This document shows, in pieces, positions 8,755-17,048 of a DNA stretch of 38,743 nucleotides. The translations under genes and the position numbers were made by a program. Below the pieces are notes generated by a model. The model saw only the letters and a program-made list of their open reading frames with translations, had not been told where the DNA came from and did no database searches. The DNA comes from Candidatus Colenecus caballi. GTDB taxonomy: Bacteria > Bacteroidota > Bacteroidia > Bacteroidales > Bacteroidaceae. The stretch covers positions 1-38,743 of the forward strand of contig JAGHSY010000014.1 of NCBI GenBank assembly GCA_018065615.1, given 5' to 3'. Every line of letters starts with the position of its first letter. The first letter of the stretch is position 1.

Positions 8755-10715
8755 TACAGGTCAAGAGTTAAGGTGACACGCAGCTGCCTTCCCGGCATGG
8801 GGTAGTTGCGTACAAGTTCATAACGGCTGTCGGTCATGTTTACACACTCGGCTTTCAGGCACATGTCACACTGCTCCATGTGAATGTCTTTCCAGAGCGA
8901 ACAGCCGGCTTCATAATATGACGGCATGGCGTATTCGGGGCCGTTGTAGCTGTTGCAGTAATACTTGCCGCTGTAAATGAGGTTGCAGCTGGCATTGAGA
9001 TAAGGCGTTTCTATGAAGACAACTCCCGATGCCGAATGTCTGGGGGTGTAAGGCAACTGGTGATTCCAGGTGGCGCTTGATGCATCGGACTTGTCCATGG
9101 CGCGCTGGTATGTGTATGATGCGGTCAGTCCCGTCCTGACGCTAGCGCACTGACAGGCAGTTTCCAGCCCTGTTTCCAGACCGTGGGTGGTTACACGTCC
9201 AACGTTCTTCATCATCCATACGGCCGTGTTCTTGCCCGGAACGGCCAGAATGCGGTCACGCACGCAGCTGTTGAATGCATCGGCATAGATTGAAACGGAC
9301 ATGCCTGCTGCCTGTTTCTCAAGAACGATGCCGCCCGATGTGACCGATGCCTGTTCGGGCTTCAGGTCGCGGCGGCCTACCTGCTCGAAGTACAGGTCGT
9401 TGAAGGTGGGCAGACGGTATGTGTTTTCATACGATGCCCTTACGTGCAGGCCCAATGCCGGCCAGATGAGCCAGTTGGCTCCTATGACGGGTGACAGATG
9501 GCTGAAATTCCGGGCAGCGGTGTTCAGCCTTGTATCTTCTTTTGTGGCGACGTGGTTCAGACGGCCTGTCAGTACCAGTCTTTCCGATGCGTATTTCAGG
9601 GCAATTGAACTGTTCAGCGTTCCGCGGGTGGGGCGGACCATTACTCCGTCAAGTTCTGACAGGCGGCCGTCTTCAGCGACCGATGCGCTGAGCCGGCCTG
9701 TTATGCGGTACATGAGTACTGCAGACAGATAAAGTTCCTGTTCGGTGTAGCGGTTGTCCGTCACTCCGGAAATGCTGTTCACGCTTGGATTCAGATAACG
9801 TGTCCGGGCAACATCGTATTTGGCGCAGATCTGCATTGTCATGCGCTGTGACAGGTCCGTGCGCAGAGTTGACTGTATGAATCCGTTCCTGTTCCAGAGC
9901 CTTTCATTTGCCGCATTCTCATTGTACAGAATGTTTGCCGGCAGTCCCTGCTGTGACTGGAACCAGTAGGCGCGCACTGTAAGGTCCGATGCTCCAAGAC
10001 TGCTGAACAGGGCCGCTTCAGCCCTCAGTCTGGCAATGTCGGAATTCTTCCGTGACAGCGTTGTGGAACTGCTGCCGTTGTCCTGAACGTAGGGGTAGTC
10101 ACCATCGGACTGAAGCCATTCCACTCCGGCTGTGGCAACGGAATTCCTTCCGGCACGGAAATCTGTTTCAGCCTGTGCGTTCAGTGTGCCGAAACTGCCG
10201 GCAAGCAGTCTTGCACTGCCTTTGAACTTTTCTCCGTCAAGTTCAGGACGGTGTCCGCTGACATTTATTGTTGCAGCCTGTGCCGCCATGGCGGCTGTCT
10301 GCAGCATTTCATTGTCCGGCCCGCTTACAAGCCGCACCGATTCCGTCTGGCCTGCCGAGAAACGCCCCAGGTCAGTCTGGCCGGTCTGGTTGTCGGTTAT
10401 TATGACGCCGTCATAGGCGACGGCAGTATGGCTTGCGCCAAGTCCGCGTACCGATACGGTTTTCAGTCCTCCAATTCCGCCGTAGTCCTTGACGGTGGCG
10501 CCGCTGAAATACTTCATGACGTCCGATACCTGAAGCGCTCCGGTTGCCTGCAGCAGTCTTTCATCGGCCTTCTTCTCATTGCTGACCGATCCCGCTCCGT
10601 ACGTGCGTTCAGCGTTTATATGTACTTCCTGTATGTCTTCAGTGCGCAGCGTGTCCTGCGCCTTCACGGGAAGGCACAGGAGCACGGCGGTTGAAAGACA
10701 TACTGCAATTCTCAT
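8754..10715 (-). CDS. btuB: BtuB-like TonB-dependent outer-membrane cobalamin receptor
   Basis: 653-residue TonB-dependent receptor. It has an N-terminal signal peptide (about 1-19, ending VKA/QDT), a plug domain (about 30-150, with LQVSDVMKYFSGATVKDYGGIGGLKTVSVRG split over conserved turns), and a 22-strand-type barrel to the C-terminus, which ends in an LRVTLTLDL strand. There is no SusC-type carboxypeptidase-like N-terminal domain. Its position between a riboswitch-proximal DUF4465 gene and the BtuG-like gene makes cobalamin the likely substrate. It begins 1 bp after the upstream stop and overlaps the next start by 1 bp. Family certain; substrate by context. Confidence 0.88.
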   Translation of the reverse strand: MRIAVCLSTAVLLCLPVKAQDTLRTEDIQEVHINAERTYGAGSVSNEKKADERLLQATGALQVSDVMKYFSGATVKDYGGIGGLKTVSVRGLGASHTAVAYDGVIITDNQTGQTDLGRFSAGQTESVRLVSGPDNEMLQTAAMAAQAATINVSGHRPELDGEKFKGSARLLAGSFGTLNAQAETDFRAGRNSVATAGVEWLQSDGDYPYVQDNGSSSTTLSRKNSDIARLRAEAALFSSLGASDLTVRAYWFQSQQGLPANILYNENAANERLWNRNGFIQSTLRTDLSQRMTMQICAKYDVARTRYLNPSVNSISGVTDNRYTEQELYLSAVLMYRITGRLSASVAEDGRLSELDGVMVRPTRGTLNSSIALKYASERLVLTGRLNHVATKEDTRLNTAARNFSHLSPVIGANWLIWPALGLHVRASYENTYRLPTFNDLYFEQVGRRDLKPEQASVTSGGIVLEKQAAGMSVSIYADAFNSCVRDRILAVPGKNTAVWMMKNVGRVTTHGLETGLETACQCASVRTGLTASYTYQRAMDKSDASSATWNHQLPYTPRHSASGVVFIETPYLNASCNLIYSGKYYCNSYNGPEYAMPSYYEAGCSLWKDIHMEQCDMCLKAECVNMTDSRYELVRNYPMPGRQLRVTLTLDL

Positions 10716-10716
10716 C

Positions 10717-11442
10717 TTATTTGCGGACTTTCAGCTGGTCAAGACAGAAGTAGGAAGGCGTATTCATGCCCCATTGTCCTGTGTCCGATGATGAGAGCGT
10801 GAATACTATTGATGTTACCGGACCTAATGGAGAAAGGTCAACCTTCTGCCAGTCGCTGACAATCTTTGTCCCGTCGGCAAGCAGAAAATCCACATGTCCG
10901 GTCTTGGCAGTGCCGTTGTAGCCGGTAACTGTAAGTCTGAACCAGTCTTTGTCTGTGAACTTCTTTGAATAGTCATCTCCGTTCAGCATTGACAGGAAAG
11001 CATATGTTGAGTTTGTTACATAGCATTCAACGGCTTCATATGCCATGCTGTCCCTGAATGAGATTTCTGTCGGGGTGGTGTTGAATTCGCCGGCGTTGGC
11101 AATAAGGTATGTGTCACCCTTCACGCCTTTGGCCGTGATTCCGGAAAGGTTTGTGTAGTATGCAGTTGAGTCATCTGTACAGTTGGTATAGGTGAATCCT
11201 TCACCGAACCCCCAGTCGTTGAATGAATGTGAAATGACAAACGGCTCAAGAATGATGTCCTGGACATAATAGTATCCGACCATTTTGGAGTTGTCTTTAC
11301 CCAGATAGAAGGTTTCCGCACCGCTCAGCAGTCCGTTGGCATCAAGTGTGAAATACTTGGCATCTTCAACTTCAATCTCATTCTTTTCACAAGAAGCAAG
11401 TCCGATGAGGACTGCAAGAACAGCAAATCTGAGTTTTTCCAT
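10717..11442 (-). CDS. DUF4465 lipoprotein, probable surface corrinoid-binding protein
   Basis: 241-residue lipoprotein with lipobox GLASC (Cys18) followed by EKNEIE, consistent with surface export. DUF4465 hallmarks are visible: the FNDWGFGEGFTYTNCTDD stretch near residue 75, FRLTVTGYNG, and a C-terminal YFCLDQLKVRK. The fold is expected to be beta-rich. It is the first gene after the cobalamin riboswitch. From memory, DUF4465 proteins in Bacteroides B12 loci include the surface cobalamin binder BtuH; that link is recalled, not checked. btuB follows with 1 bp between the genes. Confidence 0.82.
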   Translation of the reverse strand: MEKLRFAVLAVLIGLASCEKNEIEVEDAKYFTLDANGLLSGAETFYLGKDNSKMVGYYYVQDIILEPFVISHSFNDWGFGEGFTYTNCTDDSTAYYTNLSGITAKGVKGDTYLIANAGEFNTTPTEISFRDSMAYEAVECYVTNSTYAFLSMLNGDDYSKKFTDKDWFRLTVTGYNGTAKTGHVDFLLADGTKIVSDWQKVDLSPLGPVTSIVFTLSSSDTGQWGMNTPSYFCLDQLKVRK

Positions 11443-11575
11443 TGTTGTTATAAAAATATAAAGTTACTGAACCCCGGCAGCAGCCGGAACAACAACGGGT
11501 GTTAAAAAAACGGGCAGAATGCTTTGATGCAAGGCCTGAAATTCCTTCCTCGAGAATTGTTTCGGCAAAAACCAT

Positions 11576-11746
11576 GTCTTGCAGGTCTTCTGACTTGCTC
11601 TTTCTGTCCGGCCTTCCCACCTAAAAAAGAGGCAGTGACCAGTGAATGGACAGATTCTTATAGAGCTTACAGCAGCGGGACTGTTCAGGACTTTCACCTG
11701 ATTCCCTTTTGATCCTATCCCCTGGGCGGGGGCATCGGAACAAGAC
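11576..11746 (-). promoter_or_regulatory. Cobalamin riboswitch aptamer
   Basis: Read on the minus strand, the consensus parts appear in order. P1 closes between GUCUUG (11741-11746) and CAAGAC (11576-11581). The GGGAAU-CAGGUGAAAGUCCUGAACAG run and the conserved CCCGCUGCUGUAA core follow (about 11665-11710), then CACUG and the GGGAAGG segment near 11612-11618. The B12 box AGUCAGAAGACCUGC lies at about 11582-11596. The leader continues for 133 nt to the ATG at 11442. It holds a CCGGC/GCCGG hairpin (11474-11487) and a U7 run (about 11503-11509), but no hairpin directly before the U-run. Control of the downstream operon by adenosyl- or related cobalamin is expected, probably at translation. Confidence 0.93.
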
Positions 11747-11750
11747 GCTG

Positions 11751-11758
11751 CAAAATTA
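11751..11758 (-). promoter_or_regulatory. -7 box for the riboswitch-led B12 operon
   Basis: TAATTTTG on the minus strand matches TAnnTTTG and lies 5 bp upstream of the aptamer's P1 strand. Transcription would therefore start almost exactly at the riboswitch. The -33 element is weak (a T-run near 11775). Confidence 0.5.
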
Positions 11759-11780
11759 CTCAACTTTTGGAAAAGGACAT

Positions 11781-11788
11781 TAATTTTG
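11781..11788 (+). promoter_or_regulatory. -7 box for the Kef-type antiporter gene
   Basis: TAATTTTG matches TAnnTTTG and lies 18 bp upstream of ATG 11807. It is divergent from the B12 operon box 22 bp away. No good -33 TTTG at standard spacing. It argues for ATG 11807 over an upstream TTG at 11786. Confidence 0.4.
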
Positions 11789-11806
11789 CATATCATTATT
11801 TTGAAC

Positions 11807-14053
11807 ATGTCTGAAGAAGTAAATCTGGTAAAGGACCTTGCGCTGATTCTGATTTCAGCCGGTGTGTTCACCATCATATCAAAGGCACTGAAACAGCCCC
11901 TTATTTTAGGCTATATTGTTGCCGGTTTTCTTGTAGGCCCCCACATGGGCCTGTTCCCGACAGTAACCAGTACTGAAACGGTAAGCCAGTGGTCCGATAT
12001 AGGTATCATATTCCTGCTGTTTGCCCTTGGTCTTGAATTCAGCTTCAAGAAACTGCTCAAGGTGGGCGGGAGTGCCCTGATTACGGCCATGACCCAGTGC
12101 GTGGGCATGTTCATAATAGGTTTCGTGGTGGGTGAAGCCATGGGGTGGAGCAATATGGAGTCAATATTCCTGGGTGGCATGCTGTCCATGTCATCGACCA
12201 CAATAATCATCAAGGCCTATGACGAACTGGGCATGAAGGACAAACCGTTTGCTCCGCTGGTGTTCGGCGCGCTTGTGTTTGAGGATCTGATAGCTGTGGT
12301 CCTTATGGTGCTGCTGTCAACTATGGCCGTATCAAACCGCTTTGCCGGCGGCGAGATGCTTTTCGGACTTGGCAAACTGGTGTTCTTCCTTATACTGTGG
12401 TTCCTGGTTGGCATATACCTTATTCCTACGCTGCTCAAGAAGGCGCGCAAATATCTTAATGATGAGATTCTGCTGCTGGTCAGCCTGGGCCTGTGTTTCG
12501 TAATGGTCTCCCTGGCCGAACTTGCCGGCTTTTCGGCAGCTCTTGGCGCTTTTGTCATGGGCTCCATCCTGGCCGAGACGCTGGAAAGCGAACATATAAT
12601 GCATCTTGTCAAGGGCATAAAGGACCTGTTCGGAGCAATCTTCTTCGTGTCTGTGGGCATGATGGTCGATCCGCAGGTCATAGGGCAGTACTGGGGCTCC
12701 ATCCTCATTCTGACCATAACAGTCATGGCAGGTATCCTGTTCTTCTCCACATCGGGCGCCATCCTGGCAGGTCAGGGACTGGACAATGCCGTGCATGCCG
12801 GTTTCAGTCTGGCGCAGCTTGGCGAATTCTCATTCATCATTGCAGGTCTTGGGTGTTCACTTGGCGTTATGCGGGATTTCATTTATCCAATCATCATTAC
12901 AGTGTCAGTGATAACGACTTTCACCACACCTTATATGATAAAGCTGGGAACACCGGCTTATGAGTGGCTGGACAGGAAACTTCCTAAGGGATTCGTAGCT
13001 AAAATCAATTCCTTCAGTTCACAGGGCAGCAGCAATTCGGCCGCCGCTCAAAATGAATGGAAAAGACTGATTAAGGATCTGGCCATAAGGATGCTTCTTT
13101 ACGGAGTGGTGCTGGTCGCTCTTAACATTGGTTCGCACATGTTTCTGGACAGGCTGATAGAGACACATCTTGACGGGCTTTCCTCTTTCCTTAGAAGTCT
13201 GATAAGCGTTGTCGTGACATTGGCGGTCATGTCTCCGTTCCTTGTCGGTTTTGCCATATCGGGCAGCCAGATTTCAAAGTCATCACTGAAACTCATCAAG
13301 GAAAGACAGTCTAACGTCTGGCCTGTCATTTCACTGGCCCTGCTCAGAATTCTCATAGCCATGGGATTTGTAATCAGTGTCATAGCCAGTCACTTTGACC
13401 TTTCATTCTGGGCTCTGCTGCTCATTCTGGTGGCAGGTGTATGCTTCTTCTTCATAGGCCGCCGTTCAATCAGCAGATTCACTGTCGTTGAGGACCGTTT
13501 CATGGCCAACCTGAATGAGAAGGAACAGCGTCAGCGCAGCCTTTCACCCGTAACGTCATCGGTATCGGACAAGATGGCAAAGTTCGATGTAAAGACCGAT
13601 ATGTTCGATATATCACCTGATTCGGTTTTTGTGGGCAAACCACTGCGCGAACTGCCGTTCCGCCACAAGTCCGGTGTGAACATTGTCAAGATAATGCGCG
13701 GCAGCCGCAGCATCATTGTGCCGTCTGGAGATGAAGTGATATACCCGTTTGACAGACTTCTGGCTGTGGGTACGACAGAGCAGCTGGCCGAATTCCGTTC
13801 GGATATGGCATCAAGCATCCATGTGTCTGAAGATTCGGGTGAATTTGAACTGGAATCCCTTACACTGACCCCTGAATCATGGCTTACCGGCAAGACGCTG
13901 CGTGAGACGGACATGCGCAAGTCCGGCTGTATGGTCATAAGTGTGATGAGCAACGGACAGGTCATAACGAATCCCAAGCCGGAGTATCAGTTCAAAGCGG
14001 GTGATACGGTCTGGCTGGCCGGCGAGAAATCGGCCTGCGAATGGTGGAACTGA
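11807..14053 (+). CDS. CPA2-family cation/proton antiporter (KefB-like) with two TrkA-C domains
   Basis: 748-residue inner-membrane protein. Residues about 5-400 hold some 12-13 hydrophobic helices of a CPA2 Na+(K+)/H+ exchanger, with the signature runs GYIVAGFLVGPHMGL and LLFALGLEFSFKKL and the mid-region LVFEDLIAVVLM. Further helices follow (about 440-560). The C-terminus carries two RCK_C/TrkA-C-like regulatory domains (about 605-665 and 680-748), each with the 'GKxLRE' motif (GKPLREL, GKTLRET). The NAD-binding TrkA-N domain normally between exchanger and RCK_C is not evident. Likely role: potassium or sodium efflux in exchange for protons, gated by a ligand at the RCK_C domains. A hairpin terminator follows the stop codon. 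Confidence 0.9.
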   Translation: MSEEVNLVKDLALILISAGVFTIISKALKQPLILGYIVAGFLVGPHMGLFPTVTSTETVSQWSDIGIIFLLFALGLEFSFKKLLKVGGSALITAMTQCVGMFIIGFVVGEAMGWSNMESIFLGGMLSMSSTTIIIKAYDELGMKDKPFAPLVFGALVFEDLIAVVLMVLLSTMAVSNRFAGGEMLFGLGKLVFFLILWFLVGIYLIPTLLKKARKYLNDEILLLVSLGLCFVMVSLAELAGFSAALGAFVMGSILAETLESEHIMHLVKGIKDLFGAIFFVSVGMMVDPQVIGQYWGSILILTITVMAGILFFSTSGAILAGQGLDNAVHAGFSLAQLGEFSFIIAGLGCSLGVMRDFIYPIIITVSVITTFTTPYMIKLGTPAYEWLDRKLPKGFVAKINSFSSQGSSNSAAAQNEWKRLIKDLAIRMLLYGVVLVALNIGSHMFLDRLIETHLDGLSSFLRSLISVVVTLAVMSPFLVGFAISGSQISKSSLKLIKERQSNVWPVISLALLRILIAMGFVISVIASHFDLSFWALLLILVAGVCFFFIGRRSISRFTVVEDRFMANLNEKEQRQRSLSPVTSSVSDKMAKFDVKTDMFDISPDSVFVGKPLRELPFRHKSGVNIVKIMRGSRSIIVPSGDEVIYPFDRLLAVGTTEQLAEFRSDMASSIHVSEDSGEFELESLTLTPESWLTGKTLRETDMRKSGCMVISVMSNGQVITNPKPEYQFKAGDTVWLAGEKSACEWWN

Positions 14054-14098
14054 AAAAAGTTGCCCACCTTACGAGTGAGTCGTGAGGTGGGCAACTTT
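14053..14098. terminator. Hairpin terminator between convergent antiporter and ABC permease genes
   Basis: Perfect 14-bp arms (14056-14069 and 14085-14098; core GTTGCCCACCT/AGGTGGGCAAC) extend inward by ACGA/TCGT around a 5-nt loop. On the minus strand the hairpin runs into six T's (14058-14053), so it best terminates the exporter operon. On the plus strand only three T's follow the stem. Confidence 0.9.
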
Positions 14099-14109
14099 CA
14101 TATATTCCA

Positions 14110-15411
14110 TCACTTCATCTTTATCCAGGCACCCAGGTCCTTCCAGGTGGGTTTCTTGCCGTGCATGAACACGCCGACCCTGAATATTCTTGAGGCAACC
14201 CATGTCATAGCCAGGAATGACAGGTACAGTACTGCCAGCGAAACGGCAACTTCCCATGTCGGAACCCCGAACGGAATGCGTGCCATCATTACGACAGGCG
14301 ATGTGAACGGAATGATGGAGCACCAGAACACGAGTCCTGAATTGGGGTCGTTCATTATGTTCATCATGACAATGATAGCCAGTACAATGGGCATCATGAT
14401 GATTGTGTTGAACTGTGACGCATCCTGTGGAGTATCGACAGCCGATCCTATGGCTGCGTACATGGAAGCATAGAACAGGAAACCGCCGACAATGAACAGG
14501 AAGAGTTCCAGGAAAAGCCCGGATACGAATTTTACGTTGGTCACCATGCCGATTATTGCGCCCAATTCGGCGCTGGAGGCTGCAACGGCCGAGTCTGCAC
14601 CGAACAGCAGCGGCATTACGAACATGCTGGCACCGATTACCAGAACGGCCCAGATGACAATCTGCAGTGCGGCAACCAGGGCAATGCCCAGAATCTTGCC
14701 CATCATGAGTTCAAACGGAGTGCATGAGGTGACCATGACGTCCAGCACGCGTGTCTGCTTTTCATCAATTACGGACTGCAGGACCTGCTGGCCATAGACA
14801 ATCAGTATGAAATAGAGCATCATGCCAAGTATAAGTCCGAATATCCATGAGACTACAGACGATGTCTCTTCCATTGACCCTTCATCATCGGACTGCGGCG
14901 TGTTCTTGAGTGTCTGGATTCCCACACGCACGTTTGCATCGGCCAGAATCTGATCCATGTTCTCTATGTTGTAACGGCTCAGTCTGGCTGTGCGGATAAT
15001 GTTCTGGATCTGGTTCTGGATTGATTCCTCAATGGTGATTGATGATGCGTCATTGAGAATGAGCTGCATGTCTGACGGGTTGTCAACAATGTCCTTTCCA
15101 ATGACAAGCACGCCGAATGCCTTGTCTGAGTCATTGAATTGTGAACGGGCCTGGCTCAGGGTGGTTCCGGGCGCAAGAAGCTGGAATTCAATTGTCTCTC
15201 CCGATACCAGGGCTTTGCCCACGAACTGGGCGTCAGTGTCATCGACAACGGCAATCTTCTTTGTATCGGACTTTCCAAGTACCATCATGAGTGACGGGGC
15301 CGCCATGAGTGCTATCATGAGCAGCGGTGTCAGAAGGGTGGTAATGATGAACGATTTCTTGCGTGCGCGTTCAGTAAATTCACGCTGTACTATTAATCCT
15401 ATTCTGTTCAT
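14110..15411 (-). CDS. ABC-2 exporter permease (NatB/YhaP-like)
   Basis: 433-residue permease: a basic N-terminus (IVQREFTERARKKSF), a first membrane helix (about 22-45), an extracytoplasmic domain (about 48-180), and five or six helices (about 185-415). The IMNDPNSGLVFWCSIIPFTSPVVMMARIPFG stretch is split over typical ABC-2 turns. It lies 11 bp downstream of its ATPase gene, forming a two-gene Na+/drug-export style ABC transporter. A strong terminator sits 11 bp after its stop. The NatAB name implies sodium export, but the substrate cannot be read from sequence. Confidence 0.9.
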   Translation of the reverse strand: MNRIGLIVQREFTERARKKSFIITTLLTPLLMIALMAAPSLMMVLGKSDTKKIAVVDDTDAQFVGKALVSGETIEFQLLAPGTTLSQARSQFNDSDKAFGVLVIGKDIVDNPSDMQLILNDASSITIEESIQNQIQNIIRTARLSRYNIENMDQILADANVRVGIQTLKNTPQSDDEGSMEETSSVVSWIFGLILGMMLYFILIVYGQQVLQSVIDEKQTRVLDVMVTSCTPFELMMGKILGIALVAALQIVIWAVLVIGASMFVMPLLFGADSAVAASSAELGAIIGMVTNVKFVSGLFLELFLFIVGGFLFYASMYAAIGSAVDTPQDASQFNTIIMMPIVLAIIVMMNIMNDPNSGLVFWCSIIPFTSPVVMMARIPFGVPTWEVAVSLAVLYLSFLAMTWVASRIFRVGVFMHGKKPTWKDLGAWIKMK

Positions 15412-15422
15412 GGCCTGAGTGT

Positions 15423-16349
15423 TTAAAGTGTACCGCCTACGGCACGGATGAAAATGTCGTTCATGCTTGGAATAATCTCCTGGAAGGAACGCAGCATGAC
15501 GCTGTCGTTCAGCGCTCCAATGACAGGACGGACATCAGCGTTGTCTGCAATGTGGATCTTCTGCTGCGTGTAGCCGCCAATAAGACCTTCCGCCTGCCCG
15601 ATGAGTGTGGCCTTGCCGTTTATTGCATTTATGAAGTCCGATGTCTGACCGCTGTAGACAACCATGAAGGTGTTGCCTCCGGCCTTGCGGCGGATTTCCT
15701 CAACAGGTCCGGACAGAATGTTCTGAGACTTGTTTATCAGTGTGATGTCATCACATATTTCCTCGACGGATTCCATGTTGTGGGTCGAGAAGATGACGGT
15801 GGCGCCGCGGTCGCGCAGTCCCAGAATCTCATTCTTGAGCAGATCCTGGTTGATGGGGTCGAAACCGGAGAACGGCTCGTCAAAGATGAGCAGTTTGGGT
15901 TCGTGGACAACGGTTGCAATGAACTGGACCTTCTGGGCCATACCCTTTGAAAGGTCCTCGACCTTCTTCTCCCACCAGTCTTCAATGTTCAGACGTGAGA
16001 ACCATTCGTGCAGGCGTGCGGTGGCATCGGACTTGGACATGCCGCGCAGACGGGCAAAGAAGACGGCCTGTTCGCCCACTTTCATCTTCTTGTACAGGCC
16101 GCGTTCTTCAGGCATGTAGCCAATCTGGTAAATGTCATCGGCCGTTATGGGACGGCCTTCGAAAAGCACGTTGCCGCAGTCGGGAATGGTCATGCGGTTT
16201 ACCACGCGTATGAGTGTGGTCTTGCCGGCTCCGTTCGGTCCCAGAAGACCGTATATCGAGCCGCGCGGAATCTCTATTGAGACATCGTCAAGGGCCTTGT
16301 GTCCCGTATATGTCTTTGAGACGTGTTCGATTTTCAGTATTGAATCCAT
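15423..16349 (-). CDS. ABC transporter ATP-binding protein (NatA-like)
   Basis: 308-residue ATPase with Walker A GPNGAGKTT (about residues 38-46), signature LSKGMAQKVQ (about 132-141), Walker B KLLIFDEPFSG and the switch His in STHNMESVEE. A C-terminal extension of about 90 residues is usual for ATPases of ABC-2 exporters. Start is ATG 16349 (MDSILKIEHVSKTY); an in-frame TTG at 16382 adds 11 unlikely residues. Partner permease follows by 11 bp. Upstream, 45 bp separate it from the SGNH gene; CAAGTTTG at 16382-16389 on the minus strand is one base off a -7 box and could give it a private promoter. Confidence 0.92.
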   Translation of the reverse strand: MDSILKIEHVSKTYTGHKALDDVSIEIPRGSIYGLLGPNGAGKTTLIRVVNRMTIPDCGNVLFEGRPITADDIYQIGYMPEERGLYKKMKVGEQAVFFARLRGMSKSDATARLHEWFSRLNIEDWWEKKVEDLSKGMAQKVQFIATVVHEPKLLIFDEPFSGFDPINQDLLKNEILGLRDRGATVIFSTHNMESVEEICDDITLINKSQNILSGPVEEIRRKAGGNTFMVVYSGQTSDFINAINGKATLIGQAEGLIGGYTQQKIHIADNADVRPVIGALNDSVMLRSFQEIIPSMNDIFIRAVGGTL

Positions 16350-16394
16350 GTGTTTTAAGAATATTTTGTGTTTTAGACGCAAACTTGGTCCGGT

Positions 16395-17048
16395 TTATTT
16401 CTTCCTGCCGGCAAAAACTTTGTCAAAAATGAATTGGGCAATCAGCTTTTCTCCCTCTTCATTGGGGTGTATGGTGTCAGGGAAATACTGTCTCTTGCCC
16501 TGGAACGGGGTGTTCAGGTCAATAATGGGCAGATTCTCTTCCTGTGCAACCTCTTTAATATAAGGTATTATACCGTTGCTTATGACGCTGTCATTGATGC
16601 TCCAGGCATGTCCCATTGCGGGCACAGGCAGACATATCCAAATCTCCGGGTCCGACGGCAACGCACGCAGAGTGGCAATCATGGCCTTCATGTCGGACTT
16701 GAAATGGGCCTGTTCCTTCCAGTTGAATGGCTTGCTGTCATTTGTTCCCAGTTTTATGGTGATGATCTGCGGATTGAACTCCAGAGCGTCACGGTACAGC
16801 TGTTCGTTGACGTAAGGCATGTCTGTGCCGCTCATGGCCGTAACACCGCATACGCCAAAGTTGCGGACGTCATACTTTTCACCAAGCATTGATGAAAGCA
16901 CGCCGGGGTAGGCGTCATGTTCGCGGTCCATTATACCATGACCGTATGTTATGCTGTCACCAAGGCATGCTACACGTACGGGTTCACTCTTGCAGGCTGA
17001 CAGTATCAGCGCCATGACTGATACTAGAATAATCTGATACTTTTTCAT
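16395..17048 (-). CDS. SGNH/GDSL-family hydrolase lipoprotein
   Basis: 217-residue lipoprotein with lipobox LSAC (Cys19). All four SGNH blocks are present: GDSITYG (nucleophile Ser32), Gly68 in GVCGVTA, GTND (Asn103) and the D191-T-I-H194 pair. It is therefore likely an active esterase or deacetylase on a periplasmic or surface substrate, possibly glycan acetyl groups; the substrate is unknown. Its ATG overlaps the DAHP synthase stop by 4 bp (ATGA), so it is translated with that gene although the functions look unrelated. Confidence 0.88.
   Translation of the reverse strand: MKKYQIILVSVMALILSACKSEPVRVACLGDSITYGHGIMDREHDAYPGVLSSMLGEKYDVRNFGVCGVTAMSGTDMPYVNEQLYRDALEFNPQIITIKLGTNDSKPFNWKEQAHFKSDMKAMIATLRALPSDPEIWICLPVPAMGHAWSINDSVISNGIIPYIKEVAQEENLPIIDLNTPFQGKRQYFPDTIHPNEEGEKLIAQFIFDKVFAGRKK

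Noticed and set aside
11474..11509. Intrinsic terminator in the B12 leader
   Set aside because: The CCGGC/GCCGG hairpin lies downstream of the U7 run rather than directly before it, so the parts are in the wrong order.
11464..11877. 137-codon minus-strand frame across the riboswitch
   Set aside because: The region is accounted for by a cobalamin riboswitch; the frame has no coding character.
15423..16349. NatA-like ATPase as the missing partner of the 2017-4427 permeases
   Set aside because: It is 11 kb away, on the other strand, and directly followed by its own permease.
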